A stretch of 64,000 nucleotides of DNA from Clostridium sp. AWRP (GTDB lineage Bacteria > Bacillota > Clostridia > Clostridiales > Clostridiaceae), in the NCBI RefSeq assembly GCF_004006395.2, contig NZ_CP029758.2, forward strand, positions 1,984,001 through 2,048,000, given 5' to 3'. Both the position numbers and the translations under genes were made by a program. Shown here piece by piece: positions 23,621 to 33,419 of this stretch. A model generated the notes under the pieces. It saw only the letters and a list, made by a program, of their open reading frames with translations. It had not been told where the DNA came from and searched no databases. The stretch's first letter is position 1, and every line of letters starts with the position of its first letter.

Positions 23621-23805
23621 AAAAGGACAAGTGGTGGCATACACTTGCCTTTTATGCTGTTAGAGATCCACAAAGTATTAATTATCTATTAAATTGTAGC
23701 TATTTTGAAAGGGTATTTTATATGTGTGCAGTAGATAACTACTGGAAAAGTAAAGCTAACTTCGTAAGTGCAATGTTTAGCACAAGAGAAGATGAAGATA
23801 ATTAG
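23605..23805 (+). CDS. -1 frame extension of the tail assembly chaperone (T part)
   Basis: After slipping on A AAA AAC the ribosome reads KKRIKKDKWWHTLAFYAVRD... to TAG at 23803-23805, adding about 64 residues. The frame has no own ribosome site; its upstream stop is at 23602-23604, just before the slip site. Its WWHTLAFYAVRDPQSI...YFERVFYMCAVDNYWKSKANF is a compact helical domain like other T parts that bind the tape measure. Confidence 0.8.
   Translation, partial: SKKRIKKDKWWHTLAFYAVRDPQSINYLLNCSYFERVFYMCAVDNYWKSKANFVSAMFSTREDEDN
23608..23651 (+). other. Programmed -1 frameshift signal
   Basis: Slippery heptamer AAAAAAC at 23608-23614 (A AAA AAC in frame). After a spacer of 8 bases there is a stem-loop: AAGG-AC-AAGTG (23623-23633) with CACTT-G-CCTT (23642-23651). 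Heptamer, spacing and stem all match the canonical -1 frameshift layout. Confidence 0.8.
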
Positions 23806-23823
23806 TTTTATTTATTTTTTTTG

Positions 23824-23875
23824 AAAAAAGTTTTGATGAAGACATACTTTTGTATGTCTAATTAAAACTTTTTTT
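23824..23875 (+). terminator. Strong hairpin between chaperone and tape measure genes
   Basis: AGACATAC/GTATGTCT (23840-23847 with 23852-23859) inside AAAAAAGTTTT/AAAACTTTTTT, followed by more T. It looks like a terminator in the middle of the late operon and may lower expression of tape measure and baseplate relative to head and tube. Confidence 0.7.
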
Positions 23876-23905
23876 CTTTATTAAAAATAAAAGGCAGGTG
23901 AGCAC

Positions 23906-26900
23906 ATGGCAAGTAGGGTAATAGCTACAATTTTAAGTTTAAAAGATAATTTTTCAAAAACCATACAAGGAACAACAGAAAATACAAAGGCTTTCCAGCG
24001 TCAGATACAACATACTCAAAATGATATTGCAAAGTTTAGAAATAATATTGGAGAAAGTTTTGGAACTATAAAGACTAAAGTTGCTGGAGCTTTGGCAGGA
24101 TTAGGATTTGCTGAGGTTGCAAAGAAATCTGTTGAATTTGCTTCTAACTTAGTTGAAGTTCAAAATGTAGTAGATCAAACTTTTGGAAAAGGTGCATCAC
24201 AAATAGATGCATGGTCTAAGACAGCTTTAAACGCGTATGGATTAAATCAACTCCAAGCTAAACAATTTACTGGATACTTAGGGGCAATGATGAAATCTAG
24301 TGGTATAGCTGGAGATTCACTTACAAAAATGAGTGAAGACTTAGTAGGGCTATCAGGAGACATGGCCAGTTTTGATAATTTAGATCCAGAGATAGCTTTT
24401 GAAAAAATTAGATCAGGTATAAGTGGAGAGACTGAACCACTTAAAGAAATTGGCATAAACATGGATGTTGCAAATTTAAAGGCCTATGCATTATCACAAG
24501 GTATAACAAAAAGCTACGAAAGCATGAGTCAGGCTAAACAGGTAACATTAAGATATAACTATTTAATGTCTGTTACAGCCGATAAGCATGGTGATTTTGC
24601 TAAGACTCAGCAAACATTTGCTAATCAAATGAGAATTGCAAAAGCTAACGTTGAACAAATGGGAGCAAGTATTGCAACTAACTTTTTGCCTTTTTTAAAT
24701 AAAATGTTACTAACATTTAATAATGGTGGATTGAAGTCAATTGGGACTATATTTAGTGGTATAGGTAATACAATAGTCAGTATTGCTAATAATGCTAAAG
24801 TTCCACTTCAAAGCCTTATGAATAGTTTTGGCAATTTAGGGCAAGCAAGTGGAATAAAAAATTTATTTTCTGGCATAGATAGCAAACCTCTTGAAACATT
24901 AAAATGGACTATAAATAGTGTCATATATGGGTTAAGAGATTTAGTAAACTTTGTTTCACAACATGCTGCAGCCACAAAAACTATTTTAGCTGGATTAGGT
25001 GGAGCTTTAATTGCTACTAAATTTGTACAAGAAGGTGTAAAGATTCAAGGAACTATAAAGGATATAAAAAAAGGAGTTGAAGGACTACAAGGTTTAAGTA
25101 AAGCAGGAAAACTACTTTCGTCAATATTTAGTGTACCTGTCAATGCAGTACCTTTTATAATAGCGATAACTGTAATTGCATCAATAGCCTATATAGTAAT
25201 AAAAAATTGGACTCCTTTAAAAAATTTCTTCACAGGAATTTGGAGCAGTATTACACAAGGAGCTAGCAACTTTTCTAATGGTGTAAAAAACGTAATTTCA
25301 GATGTTGGCAATACAATAAAGAGTATATTTTCAGGTATTGGAAGTTTTTTTAGTGGCTTATGGAGTGGAATAACAAATACTGCTGTAAGTGTATGGAATG
25401 GAATAAAAACAACTGCAAGTACAATTTGGAATGGAATTAAATCAGTATTTTCAACTGTGGTTACTTCTATAGTTACATTCGTCAATACTAAGTTTTCATC
25501 TCAAATTCAAGCTATTACAATTATTTTTAATTCTATAAGAAACATATTCTCAAGTATATGGAATGGCATTAAAACTATAGTTCTTGGTGTTGTTTTAGTT
25601 ATCATGGATATAATTAGTGGTAAGTTTGGAAGCGTAAGGACTGATATTTCTAAAATATTGAAAAGCCTAGGCAATGACATTCGCAATATAGGAAACAATA
25701 TTAGATTAATTATAATCACTGTAATAAATGCTATACGAACAACAGCAATACAGTTATTTACTGGGATGGTAAATGGCATAAAATCAATCTGGAATGGTAT
25801 TAGAAATTTTTTCTCCAGTTTATGGCTTAACCTAAAATTAGGAGCTATAAATGGATGGAATGCTTTTAGAAATGGGATATCAGGCATAGTATCAGGTGTG
25901 GTAAGCTGGATAATAAATACATGGAATTCAATTATTAATTGGTTTGCTACATTACCATCTAGGTTATATCAATCTGGTGTTTCTATGTTTACAAGTTTGA
26001 AAAATGGTATATCTAATACAATTGTAAATATAGGTTCTTGGATATCTCAAAAATTTCAAGGTTTTGTTTCTTTCTTTACAAGTTTACCATCCAAGGCATC
26101 AACTTGGGCACATGACATGATACAAGGATTTTTACAAGGTATTAATGATAAAATAGATGCAGTAAAAAAAGGAGCTTCAAACATAGCAGATAAAATAAGA
26201 AGCATATTGCATTTTAGTACACCAGATGAAGGCCCTTTAAAGCCATACGCTCAATGGATGCCTGATTTTATTAATGGAATGAATGAAGGTGTCATTAATA
26301 CCACTCCAAACATTGTAAAAGGTGTAACAGATATGGCAACTAATATTACAACACCTATAAATAATTTTGTTGCACTAAATAATACCTTGGGGATTAATGC
26401 TATACAGCAATTAAGTGCAGGTATATCTAGTCAAACAAGTAACGTAGTTGCTACAGCACAAAGTTTAGCTTCCAGTGTACTGCAAGGTGTTAAAGATATT
26501 TTTGGCATACGTTCTCCAAGTAGGAAAATGTTTCAAGTAGGTATACATTTTATGCAAGGATTTATTAACTCACTTAAAAGTAGCGGCATAGGAGATGTAA
26601 TAAAGAAAATATTTGGGGATATTGCATCTTTGGCAAATGGAACTCTAGGCGGAGCCTTAGGCAATATAATTGAAAATTTTATCGATACTGGCAATCTTTC
26701 TGGGTTAGGCAAAATGCTCCAAGGGATAATGCAAAATGGATTAGGTTTTCTTAGTGGTGGAGGAAATGTAGCAGAATGGATAAGTGCTGCAATTGCTCTA
26801 ACTGGTGTATCCTCAGATTGGGCGGAGCCATTGGCTGAGATTATCCAGCATGAATCTGGCGGAGATCCGAATTCTATAAATCTTTGGGACTCAAACGCAG

Positions 26901-27364
26901 CGGCAGGCCATCCTTCAAAAGGGCTCATGCAACTTATTGATGAAAATATGTCTGATTATCACCTGCCAGGATTGACTGATATTTATAATCCTATTGCAAA
27001 CATTGCTGCAGGTATAAAACTAATTCAACATGATTATGGATCTGTATACAATGTACCTGGTGTAAGGGCATTGGCTGAGGGTAGACCATATGTTGGGTAT
27101 GCAAATGGAACACAAAGCTCAAAAGAAGGAAAAGCAGAGGTTGGAGAATATGAAGCTGAAATAGTTACAGGCCGTAAGGTAGTTGATCTACGAGGTGGAA
27201 GTAAAGTATATAAAGGGAGTGATACTAAAAAAATATTAGGAAGCAGGGGAGATATAAAAGTATATGTAATAGTAAAAGGTAATGTAATAGGTAATGAGGA
27301 ATTCATGGAACAATGTGGAGAATATGTTGGAAATAAAGTATTAGCAGTAATTGATAATCAATAA
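23906..27364 (+). CDS. Tape measure protein with lytic transglycosylase domain
   Basis: 1,152 residues. The N-terminal helical part (SRVIATILSLKDNFSKTIQGTTEN) is typical. A central hydrophobic area holds repeated Trp-rich units (WNGIKTTASTIWNGIKSVFST, about 490-520 and beyond). The C-terminal SLT-like domain has Glu in IIQHESGGDPNSIN (about 983) and SKGLMQLID. Length sets tail length; the enzyme domain can open peptidoglycan during DNA entry. RBS GGCAGGTGA. Confidence 0.92.
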   Translation: MASRVIATILSLKDNFSKTIQGTTENTKAFQRQIQHTQNDIAKFRNNIGESFGTIKTKVAGALAGLGFAEVAKKSVEFASNLVEVQNVVDQTFGKGASQIDAWSKTALNAYGLNQLQAKQFTGYLGAMMKSSGIAGDSLTKMSEDLVGLSGDMASFDNLDPEIAFEKIRSGISGETEPLKEIGINMDVANLKAYALSQGITKSYESMSQAKQVTLRYNYLMSVTADKHGDFAKTQQTFANQMRIAKANVEQMGASIATNFLPFLNKMLLTFNNGGLKSIGTIFSGIGNTIVSIANNAKVPLQSLMNSFGNLGQASGIKNLFSGIDSKPLETLKWTINSVIYGLRDLVNFVSQHAAATKTILAGLGGALIATKFVQEGVKIQGTIKDIKKGVEGLQGLSKAGKLLSSIFSVPVNAVPFIIAITVIASIAYIVIKNWTPLKNFFTGIWSSITQGASNFSNGVKNVISDVGNTIKSIFSGIGSFFSGLWSGITNTAVSVWNGIKTTASTIWNGIKSVFSTVVTSIVTFVNTKFSSQIQAITIIFNSIRNIFSSIWNGIKTIVLGVVLVIMDIISGKFGSVRTDISKILKSLGNDIRNIGNNIRLIIITVINAIRTTAIQLFTGMVNGIKSIWNGIRNFFSSLWLNLKLGAINGWNAFRNGISGIVSGVVSWIINTWNSIINWFATLPSRLYQSGVSMFTSLKNGISNTIVNIGSWISQKFQGFVSFFTSLPSKASTWAHDMIQGFLQGINDKIDAVKKGASNIADKIRSILHFSTPDEGPLKPYAQWMPDFINGMNEGVINTTPNIVKGVTDMATNITTPINNFVALNNTLGINAIQQLSAGISSQTSNVVATAQSLASSVLQGVKDIFGIRSPSRKMFQVGIHFMQGFINSLKSSGIGDVIKKIFGDIASLANGTLGGALGNIIENFIDTGNLSGLGKMLQGIMQNGLGFLSGGGNVAEWISAAIALTGVSSDWAEPLAEIIQHESGGDPNSINLWDSNAAAGHPSKGLMQLIDENMSDYHLPGLTDIYNPIANIAAGIKLIQHDYGSVYNVPGVRALAEGRPYVGYANGTQSSKEGKAEVGEYEAEIVTGRKVVDLRGGSKVYKGSDTKKILGSRGDIKVYVIVKGNVIGNEEFMEQCGEYVGNKVLAVIDNQ

Positions 27365-27417
27365 GGTGGCTTTTATTAATAGCCTCCTTTTTATTTTACA
27401 AAAAAGAAGGTGATATA

Positions 27418-27933
27418 TTGTTTGAAATTTATTTTAGTACTTTGGATAGAAGTGAGGTATACAAGTTACCAGTACTTCCAGAAAACATGCCAGAATTAGC
27501 TAAAACAGCAAAGAACGAAGAGTTTGAGAGCTATGATAATGGATTTTATAATATCTTAGGCAATGTTAGTTTGATAACTTTCCCTCTTGAGGGATTTCTT
27601 CCTGAATATCCTGGTAAATATCCATGGGCTCAAAGTCAGATTAATCCATACCTTTTGATTAATTTATGGAGTCAAGCTATGATTTCAAAAAAGCCTATAA
27701 GGTGCATTATGAATAGAGGTATTAATAAAAACAATATAAGTCCTGAAATTTTAAACTGGATGGTTTCTGTTGAAAGCTTGAGTCAACATCCACGAAGGAA
27801 TAAAGACATTCTATATAAAGTGGAATTTAAAGAGTATAGATGCCCAATAAAAATAGATATAACTCCTGCAAAAAATGCTTTAAATTCTGCTATAAGTTCT
27901 GCCATAAATGGTATAAGGGGAATATTAAAATAA
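27418..27933 (+). CDS. XkdP-like tail hub protein (without LysM)
   Basis: 171 residues from TTG (AGAAGGTGAT upstream). FEIYFSTLDRSEVYKLPVLPENMPELAKTAKNEEFESYDNG is the conserved XkdP start. The C-terminal LysM repeat found in PBSX XkdP is absent; instead it ends in a short Ala/Ser helix. It bridges the tube and hub. Its stop overlaps the next start (TAATG). Confidence 0.78.
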   Translation: MFEIYFSTLDRSEVYKLPVLPENMPELAKTAKNEEFESYDNGFYNILGNVSLITFPLEGFLPEYPGKYPWAQSQINPYLLINLWSQAMISKKPIRCIMNRGINKNNISPEILNWMVSVESLSQHPRRNKDILYKVEFKEYRCPIKIDITPAKNALNSAISSAINGIRGILK

Positions 27934-29318
27934 TGTGGTATTTATATACAAATTATATTATTGGGTATAACGGTAATGGAAATTTTGTGGATATATTATC
28001 ATATATAAATAATATTCAGTGGACAAACGATCAGGATACTATATCTGTGCAACTTACTTTTGATTCTATACTGGATTTAGCTGAAGGAAGAAGCCATATA
28101 GTCTTAAAAAAAGATACCAAAGTAGTATTTCAAGGATATATAACTAAGAAGATTAATAAGGACAAAACAGGTGCTTATACAGCTATGGATTATGCCTATT
28201 TATTAAACCGAAATGATGTTGAGCCTATACAATTTAATTGTGATGCCAAAACTGCTATATATCAACTTTTGACCAAATATAATATTGGTGGTGCTTGCAT
28301 ACCTTTGGCAACAAAAATATCAAAATTATATAAAGGAAAAACCGTAAATGAAATAATAGAGGATATTTTAAAACAGTGTTCAGGAGAAACAGGTGACGAT
28401 ATAATAAAAGAAATGCGAGGAAATGTCCTATGGATTGATAAATTAAGCAATTTAAAAATAGATTGTAAATATAAAATATCTAATGACTTTGAAATAAGTA
28501 GAAGCCTTGAAAGTATGGTTAATAAGGTAATAGTAACAAGCAATGAGGAAAGTGACGGATCTATTATGGCAACAGCAAAAGATGATAGCAATATAAATAT
28601 TTTTGGTTTATATACTAAGAGTTTAAGTATTGAAAAGGCCAATAGTGCACAGTCACAAAATTTAGCAGATCAATATTTAAATAATTATGATGCAACAAAC
28701 AGAGAAGTAACATTAAATTTAACTGATATAGAAGGTTGCGAAGATATTAGGGCTAAACGAAGTATACCTGTAGATATATCTAAATATGGTGTAAATGGTT
28801 ATTTTAAAGTGAAGTCAGCTCAACATAATTTAAGTAATAATACCCATAAAATACAGGTTACAATTGATTTTTCTAATGCAAGTTTTGAAGAACCTGCATT
28901 ACTTCAACAGTTAAGTCAATCAGGTTCATCATCCTCTAGTAGTAATAGTACAAGTAGTGACAGCAGTAAACAAGATCAGATAATAAGCTATGCAAAACAA
29001 TTTTTAGGTGTGCCTTATGTTTGGGGCGGGAAAACTCCAAGTGGTTTTGATTGTAGTGGCTTTGTAAGCTATGTATTTGCACATTTTGGGATAAGCCTTA
29101 CTCCTTATACTTATACAATGTTTGGAGAAGGAACACAAGTCAGCTTGGATAATATACAACCATGTGATCTTGTGTTCTTTTTTAATAAAGGACATGTTGC
29201 AATATACATTGGAAACAATCAATTTATTGAGGCACCACACACAGGTGCAAATGTTAGAATAACAACATTAAGTGATTACTATAGAGGTGAATGTAGTGGT
29301 GTAGTTCGTGTAACTTGA
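27933..29318 (+). CDS. XkdQ-like hub protein fused to NlpC/P60 peptidase
   Basis: 461 residues; the ATG at 27933 is in the TAATG overlap, and the longer frame from 27840 only shadows the previous gene. The N-terminal gp27-like hub (about 1-325) is followed by a Ser-rich linker (SGSSSSSSNSTSSDSS) and an NlpC/P60 domain: Cys in GFDCSGFVSYVF (about 373), His in KGHVAIYIG (about 419). The hub forms the tail tip and the peptidase cuts gamma-D-Glu-diamino acid bonds in the wall at injection. Confidence 0.9.
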   Translation: MWYLYTNYIIGYNGNGNFVDILSYINNIQWTNDQDTISVQLTFDSILDLAEGRSHIVLKKDTKVVFQGYITKKINKDKTGAYTAMDYAYLLNRNDVEPIQFNCDAKTAIYQLLTKYNIGGACIPLATKISKLYKGKTVNEIIEDILKQCSGETGDDIIKEMRGNVLWIDKLSNLKIDCKYKISNDFEISRSLESMVNKVIVTSNEESDGSIMATAKDDSNINIFGLYTKSLSIEKANSAQSQNLADQYLNNYDATNREVTLNLTDIEGCEDIRAKRSIPVDISKYGVNGYFKVKSAQHNLSNNTHKIQVTIDFSNASFEEPALLQQLSQSGSSSSSSNSTSSDSSKQDQIISYAKQFLGVPYVWGGKTPSGFDCSGFVSYVFAHFGISLTPYTYTMFGEGTQVSLDNIQPCDLVFFFNKGHVAIYIGNNQFIEAPHTGANVRITTLSDYYRGECSGVVRVT

Positions 29319-29333
29319 TCCAGGAGGTTTTGT

Positions 29334-29663
29334 ATGGGAGCTAGATGGGATGTAAAATTAGCAAATGAGTTTAAAAAAAGAAATAATGAAATCTACACAG
29401 GTGTTGTAGTAGGTACTGTAACAAGTATTAATCCACTTACTATTTCCATACTTAATGGAGCTGGTCTATTTAGTGGAGATAATTTATATATATGCAAAAA
29501 TGCGACAGAATACAAGATGAATGTAACTGTTAGTGTAACAACGGATAGAGGTAATTATACAGGAACCGGAACTGCTACTCACGAAGGGCTAAAAGAAAAG
29601 GATAGAGTAGCAGTTATAGCTACAGAAGATGGAGGAAAATTATTTGTTATAGATAAGTTATAA
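29334..29663 (+). CDS. Baseplate protein, XkdR/DUF2577-like
   Basis: 109 residues. KLANEFKKRNNEIYTGVVVGTVTSINPLTISILNGAGLFSGDNLYICK and the end KEKDRVAVIATEDGGKLFVIDKL fit DUF2577, a small spike/hub-associated protein always found between XkdQ and XkdS. RBS CAGGAGG. Confidence 0.82.
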   Translation: MGARWDVKLANEFKKRNNEIYTGVVVGTVTSINPLTISILNGAGLFSGDNLYICKNATEYKMNVTVSVTTDRGNYTGTGTATHEGLKEKDRVAVIATEDGGKLFVIDKL

Positions 29664-29686
29664 TAATCAGACTAGGAGGTTTTTTA

Positions 29687-30142
29687 ATGGCTGAAGATAT
29701 GTTTCCGTTTTTACCTGGTCTACAACAACAAATAGATAATATAGTAAATAAAACACCTACTGAAGTAAAAAAACTTGGCAGGTGTTTTAAAGTTGACTTA
29801 AAAACTAATCAATTTGTCGTACAAGATGGGAAGCTAGTAGAACTTACTGAGCTTGAAGCTGTTGAACAGTGGATAGCTCTAATTGTAAAAGCTTATAAAG
29901 ATAAATATCGTGTCTACAAAGGCACTGAATTTTATTGTAATATAGAAGATTTAAAAGGACAAAAATTAAATATTTTTATTATTGCAGAACTGCAAAGGGA
30001 AATAGGTGAATCTCTTGTTAAACATAGATATATATCTAAAGTTGATGACTTCGTTATTACTCAAGTTAAGGACAAGATAGATATTAAATGTAAGGTAACT
30101 TTAAAAGATGCTACTATACTTGATGCAGAAAGTGAGGTGTAA
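29687..30142 (+). CDS. Baseplate wedge protein, XkdS/DUF2634 (gp25-like)
   Basis: 151 residues. PTEVKKLGRCFKVDLKTNQFVVQDGKLVELTELEAVEQWIALIVKAYKDKYRVYKGTEFYCN is the DUF2634 core, related to T4 gp25. It starts wedge and sheath assembly. RBS CTAGGAGG; next gene after 3 bases. Confidence 0.87.
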   Translation: MAEDMFPFLPGLQQQIDNIVNKTPTEVKKLGRCFKVDLKTNQFVVQDGKLVELTELEAVEQWIALIVKAYKDKYRVYKGTEFYCNIEDLKGQKLNIFIIAELQREIGESLVKHRYISKVDDFVITQVKDKIDIKCKVTLKDATILDAESEV

Positions 30143-30145
30143 TAG

Positions 30146-31216
30146 TTGTTTGAGAATAAAACAGAAGATAATATTCAAAAAGATTTGTTAAATAATATTT
30201 CAGATGATTATGAAAAAAGTGCAGGATACCCTATTTATGACTTAACAAAAGCTTACTCAATAGAAGAAGCTGAGTCTTATAAGAACTTAAAAAAAGTTTT
30301 AGACAAATTAGATGTAAATAATTTAAGTGACAGCGAACTTGAGAAATTTATATATCAGCGTACAGGAATAACAAGAAAACCTGGTGGTTATGCTCATACA
30401 GATTTAACTGTAAATGGAACCACAACAGTAAGTGAAGGAGCTATATTTCAAACTCCTGCAGGTATTCAATTTGTTTGTACAAAGCAAACTACAATAACTA
30501 ATTCTGGAACTATACCTATACAAGCTCTGCAGATTGGATCTGGCAGCAATGTACCATCAAACGCTATTACACAGATGCCGGTAACAATTAAAGGCATTAT
30601 ATTTATAACAAATTTACAAACTATAACAAATGGATATGATGAAGAAAATGACGACAGCTTAAGGCAAAGATACTTTGAAAGATTAAGGACACCAGCAACA
30701 TCTGGAAACAAATATCAATACAAAAACTGGTGCAAAGATGTCACAGGAGTTGGAGATGCAAAGATAATTCCCCTTTGGAATGGCAATGGTACTGTAAAAG
30801 CTATAATAATGAATTCAAATAAAAGGGCAGCAGATAATGAATTAATTCAAAAGGTTAAAGATTATATAGATCCTGATGATGGAAAAGGAGAAGGGCAGGC
30901 ACCCATAGGTGCAACTTTAACTGTTGTATCTGCAGTAGAAAAGGTAATAGATGCATCTGCTAAAATAGTTTTGGCAGGAGGATACACACTGCAGCAGGTA
31001 CAAGATGGTTTTACTACTTTAGTTCAGAATTATTTAAATGATATAGTATTTAACAGCACTTATATTTCTTATGCTAAAATAGGAAATTTATTGTTTAGTA
31101 CTCCAGGGGTATTGGATTATGACAGCAGTAGTTTGATTTTGAATAATGGGACTATTAATGTACCATTAGCAAATGAAGAAATACCAGTATCAGGTTCCAT
31201 AAATTTGGGGGTGTGA
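30146..31216 (+). CDS. Baseplate J-like protein (XkdT)
   Basis: 356 residues from TTG (GAGGTGTAATAG upstream). IYQRTGITRKPGGYAHTDLTVNG (about 69-91), EENDDSLRQRYFERLRTPATSGNKYQYKNWCKDVTGVGDAKIIPLWNGNGTVKAII (about 168-225) are diagnostic of Baseplate_J/XkdT. Forms the wedge arms holding fibres. The fibre gene follows after 1 base. Confidence 0.92.
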   Translation: MFENKTEDNIQKDLLNNISDDYEKSAGYPIYDLTKAYSIEEAESYKNLKKVLDKLDVNNLSDSELEKFIYQRTGITRKPGGYAHTDLTVNGTTTVSEGAIFQTPAGIQFVCTKQTTITNSGTIPIQALQIGSGSNVPSNAITQMPVTIKGIIFITNLQTITNGYDEENDDSLRQRYFERLRTPATSGNKYQYKNWCKDVTGVGDAKIIPLWNGNGTVKAIIMNSNKRAADNELIQKVKDYIDPDDGKGEGQAPIGATLTVVSAVEKVIDASAKIVLAGGYTLQQVQDGFTTLVQNYLNDIVFNSTYISYAKIGNLLFSTPGVLDYDSSSLILNNGTINVPLANEEIPVSGSINLGV

Positions 31217-31217
31217 T

Positions 31218-33416
31218 ATGTCATATCCTAATAATATTGATAAATTCACTTCCAAATTAAATAAGCTTGATGAAAATACTTACGTTATAGAAGAAGTAGT
31301 AAATTTAGCAGATGGAGTTTATGAAGCTGAACTGCAACATGATAATATTTCTTTATCTTCATTAAGCGTCTATACAGGTTCCAAATTAACAGGGAATAAA
31401 ATAGATACTTATACACTCTCGACACCTTCAATTACTCCATGGAAAAAGATAATTAAAATATATTCAAACATAACGCCGTTATATATTACTTATGAAACCA
31501 CAGGTGATACTGTGGAAGCAGATGATATAAATAGAGTTCAAGATAGTATTACAAATACTCAAACAGCTTTAAATGCAGAAAAATCAAGAGCAACAGGAGC
31601 TGAGAGCGATTTAATTACAAATTTAAATAATGAAATTGATCGTGCTTCTGAGTCAGAAACTACACTTAAAAATAACCTCAATTCAGAAATAACAAGGGCA
31701 AAAGATTCTGAGAGTGCTTTAACTGTAAATTTAAATAATGAAGCTAGTCGTGCTTCGAGTGCTGAAAACACTTTAATAAATAATCTTAATTCAGAGGTAA
31801 CAAGAGCAAAGGCTGTTGAAAATACTTTAACTAATACTGTTAGTAGCAATAAACCTAACTGGGATGATAAATATACTAAAAATGAAATTGACAATAAAAT
31901 AAGTGCGGTAGTAACTAGTTTAGATTATAAAGAGCATGTGGCAACTTATGATGATTTAGCAACCACTTACCCTAACCCTGAAGATGGGTGGACAGTAAGT
32001 GTTGACACTGACAATATAACATATAAGTATAATGGGAGCTCATGGATTCCTATTTCTGCGAACTCAATTCCACTTGTATCTTCTACAACAGATGGCAAAA
32101 TGTCCAAACAGGATAAGATAGACCATGACGATATGAACAGTAAAAAGCACACTCATTCAAATAAGGGCATTTTGGATATAATTACACAGACTTTAATTGA
32201 TAATTGGAATGCTGCTTACAATCACATATCAGATACTGTAAAACATATAACTGCTGCTGAACGAAACTTATGGAATACAGTTAGTAATAAGGTAGATAAA
32301 GTCACCGGAAAGGATCTATCTACAAATGATTTTAGCAATGATTATAAAACAAAATTGGATGGTATAAGCACAGGAGCGAATAAGACAAATTCATCTACTA
32401 CAAATGGGAATATACAAGTAGATGGGAAAGATACTATAGTATATATTCATCCTGGTAGTGGTACTAATCCTCATGGTACAACTAAATCGGATGTAGGACT
32501 TTCTAATGTTACGGATGACGCTCAGGTAAAACGTACTGAAATGGGTGTTACTGGTGGAGTTGCAACATTAGATACTAATGGTATTAATGCACAAGCTCCA
32601 AAAGTCCATGTACATGTTAAATCAGATATAACAGATTTTCCTTTAAGTATGCCTGCTAACGGAGGCAATGCAGATACAATTGATAATTTACATGGCTCTC
32701 AGTTTGTTAGAAATGATATACCAAGTGTAATAAATATTATTCCAGATGGTGTTGGAAAGATATTAGAACTTAGAGACAATGCTGCAAGTGGCTCAAATGA
32801 GAGTTTTGGTGGGTTACGTGTAACTTCTGCTCCTGGAACAGACTATGTAATAGGAAAGCACACTAAAAATAATAATACTTATTTTGAAATTAGAACTCAT
32901 ACAGGAACCATTTTATTTACCATAGATCCTGTTGATGGAGCTATCTACAAAGGCACATCACAAAAACTCGTAACATCCGAGGAATTGAGTAATGCAGGAT
33001 ATGGGGATATGCTTAAAAGTATCTATGATACTAATAACAATGGCAAAGTTGATAAATCTGAGTATGCGGATTCAGCAGGAAATTCAAATACAGTAGATGG
33101 AAAACATGCTGCTGATTTTGTGCCAAATGTAACAGATATAAGTACTACAGATTTAAACGATCTTTTGACAACTGGTTTTTATCAAGGATGTACTGTAACT
33201 AATGCACCCTCAAATGGATGGTATTATTTTGTTGTTATAAAATATCAAGGTACTGGTTGGTGTGTACAATATGCTACAGGCTTTGGATCTGGAAGTACTA
33301 ATAATGCTCCCAATAATATTTATATGAGAGTTATGCGGGGCGGTAGTTGGGATGGATGGACTAAAGTTTTAACAAATAAAACTGGCACTACATGGAATGA
33401 CCTAAAGGGGGTGTAA
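31218..33416 (+). CDS. Large tail fibre protein with pyocin-knob-like end
   Basis: 732 residues. The middle (about 110-215) is a heptad-like array of repeated ENTL/SETT-NNLNSEITRAK units that should form a trimeric coiled coil. Later parts have collar-type phrases (SDVGLSNVTDDAQVKR; GGNADTIDNLHGSQFV). Residues about 603-614 (DTNNNGKVDKSE) match an EF-hand/dockerin calcium loop. The end (YFVVIKYQGTGWCVQYATG...MRVMRGGSWDGWTKVL) is a pyocin-knob-like receptor domain. It lies between XkdT and XkdU, rather than after XkdU. Confidence 0.85.
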   Translation: MSYPNNIDKFTSKLNKLDENTYVIEEVVNLADGVYEAELQHDNISLSSLSVYTGSKLTGNKIDTYTLSTPSITPWKKIIKIYSNITPLYITYETTGDTVEADDINRVQDSITNTQTALNAEKSRATGAESDLITNLNNEIDRASESETTLKNNLNSEITRAKDSESALTVNLNNEASRASSAENTLINNLNSEVTRAKAVENTLTNTVSSNKPNWDDKYTKNEIDNKISAVVTSLDYKEHVATYDDLATTYPNPEDGWTVSVDTDNITYKYNGSSWIPISANSIPLVSSTTDGKMSKQDKIDHDDMNSKKHTHSNKGILDIITQTLIDNWNAAYNHISDTVKHITAAERNLWNTVSNKVDKVTGKDLSTNDFSNDYKTKLDGISTGANKTNSSTTNGNIQVDGKDTIVYIHPGSGTNPHGTTKSDVGLSNVTDDAQVKRTEMGVTGGVATLDTNGINAQAPKVHVHVKSDITDFPLSMPANGGNADTIDNLHGSQFVRNDIPSVINIIPDGVGKILELRDNAASGSNESFGGLRVTSAPGTDYVIGKHTKNNNTYFEIRTHTGTILFTIDPVDGAIYKGTSQKLVTSEELSNAGYGDMLKSIYDTNNNGKVDKSEYADSAGNSNTVDGKHAADFVPNVTDISTTDLNDLLTTGFYQGCTVTNAPSNGWYYFVVIKYQGTGWCVQYATGFGSGSTNNAPNNIYMRVMRGGSWDGWTKVLTNKTGTTWNDLKGV

Positions 33417-33419
33417 TAG

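Noticed and set aside
27840..27933. Longer start for the XkdQ-NlpC/P60 gene
   Set aside because: The extra 31 residues (Cys/Lys-rich) are a shadow of the XkdP-like gene; the TAATG start at 27933 fits the family.
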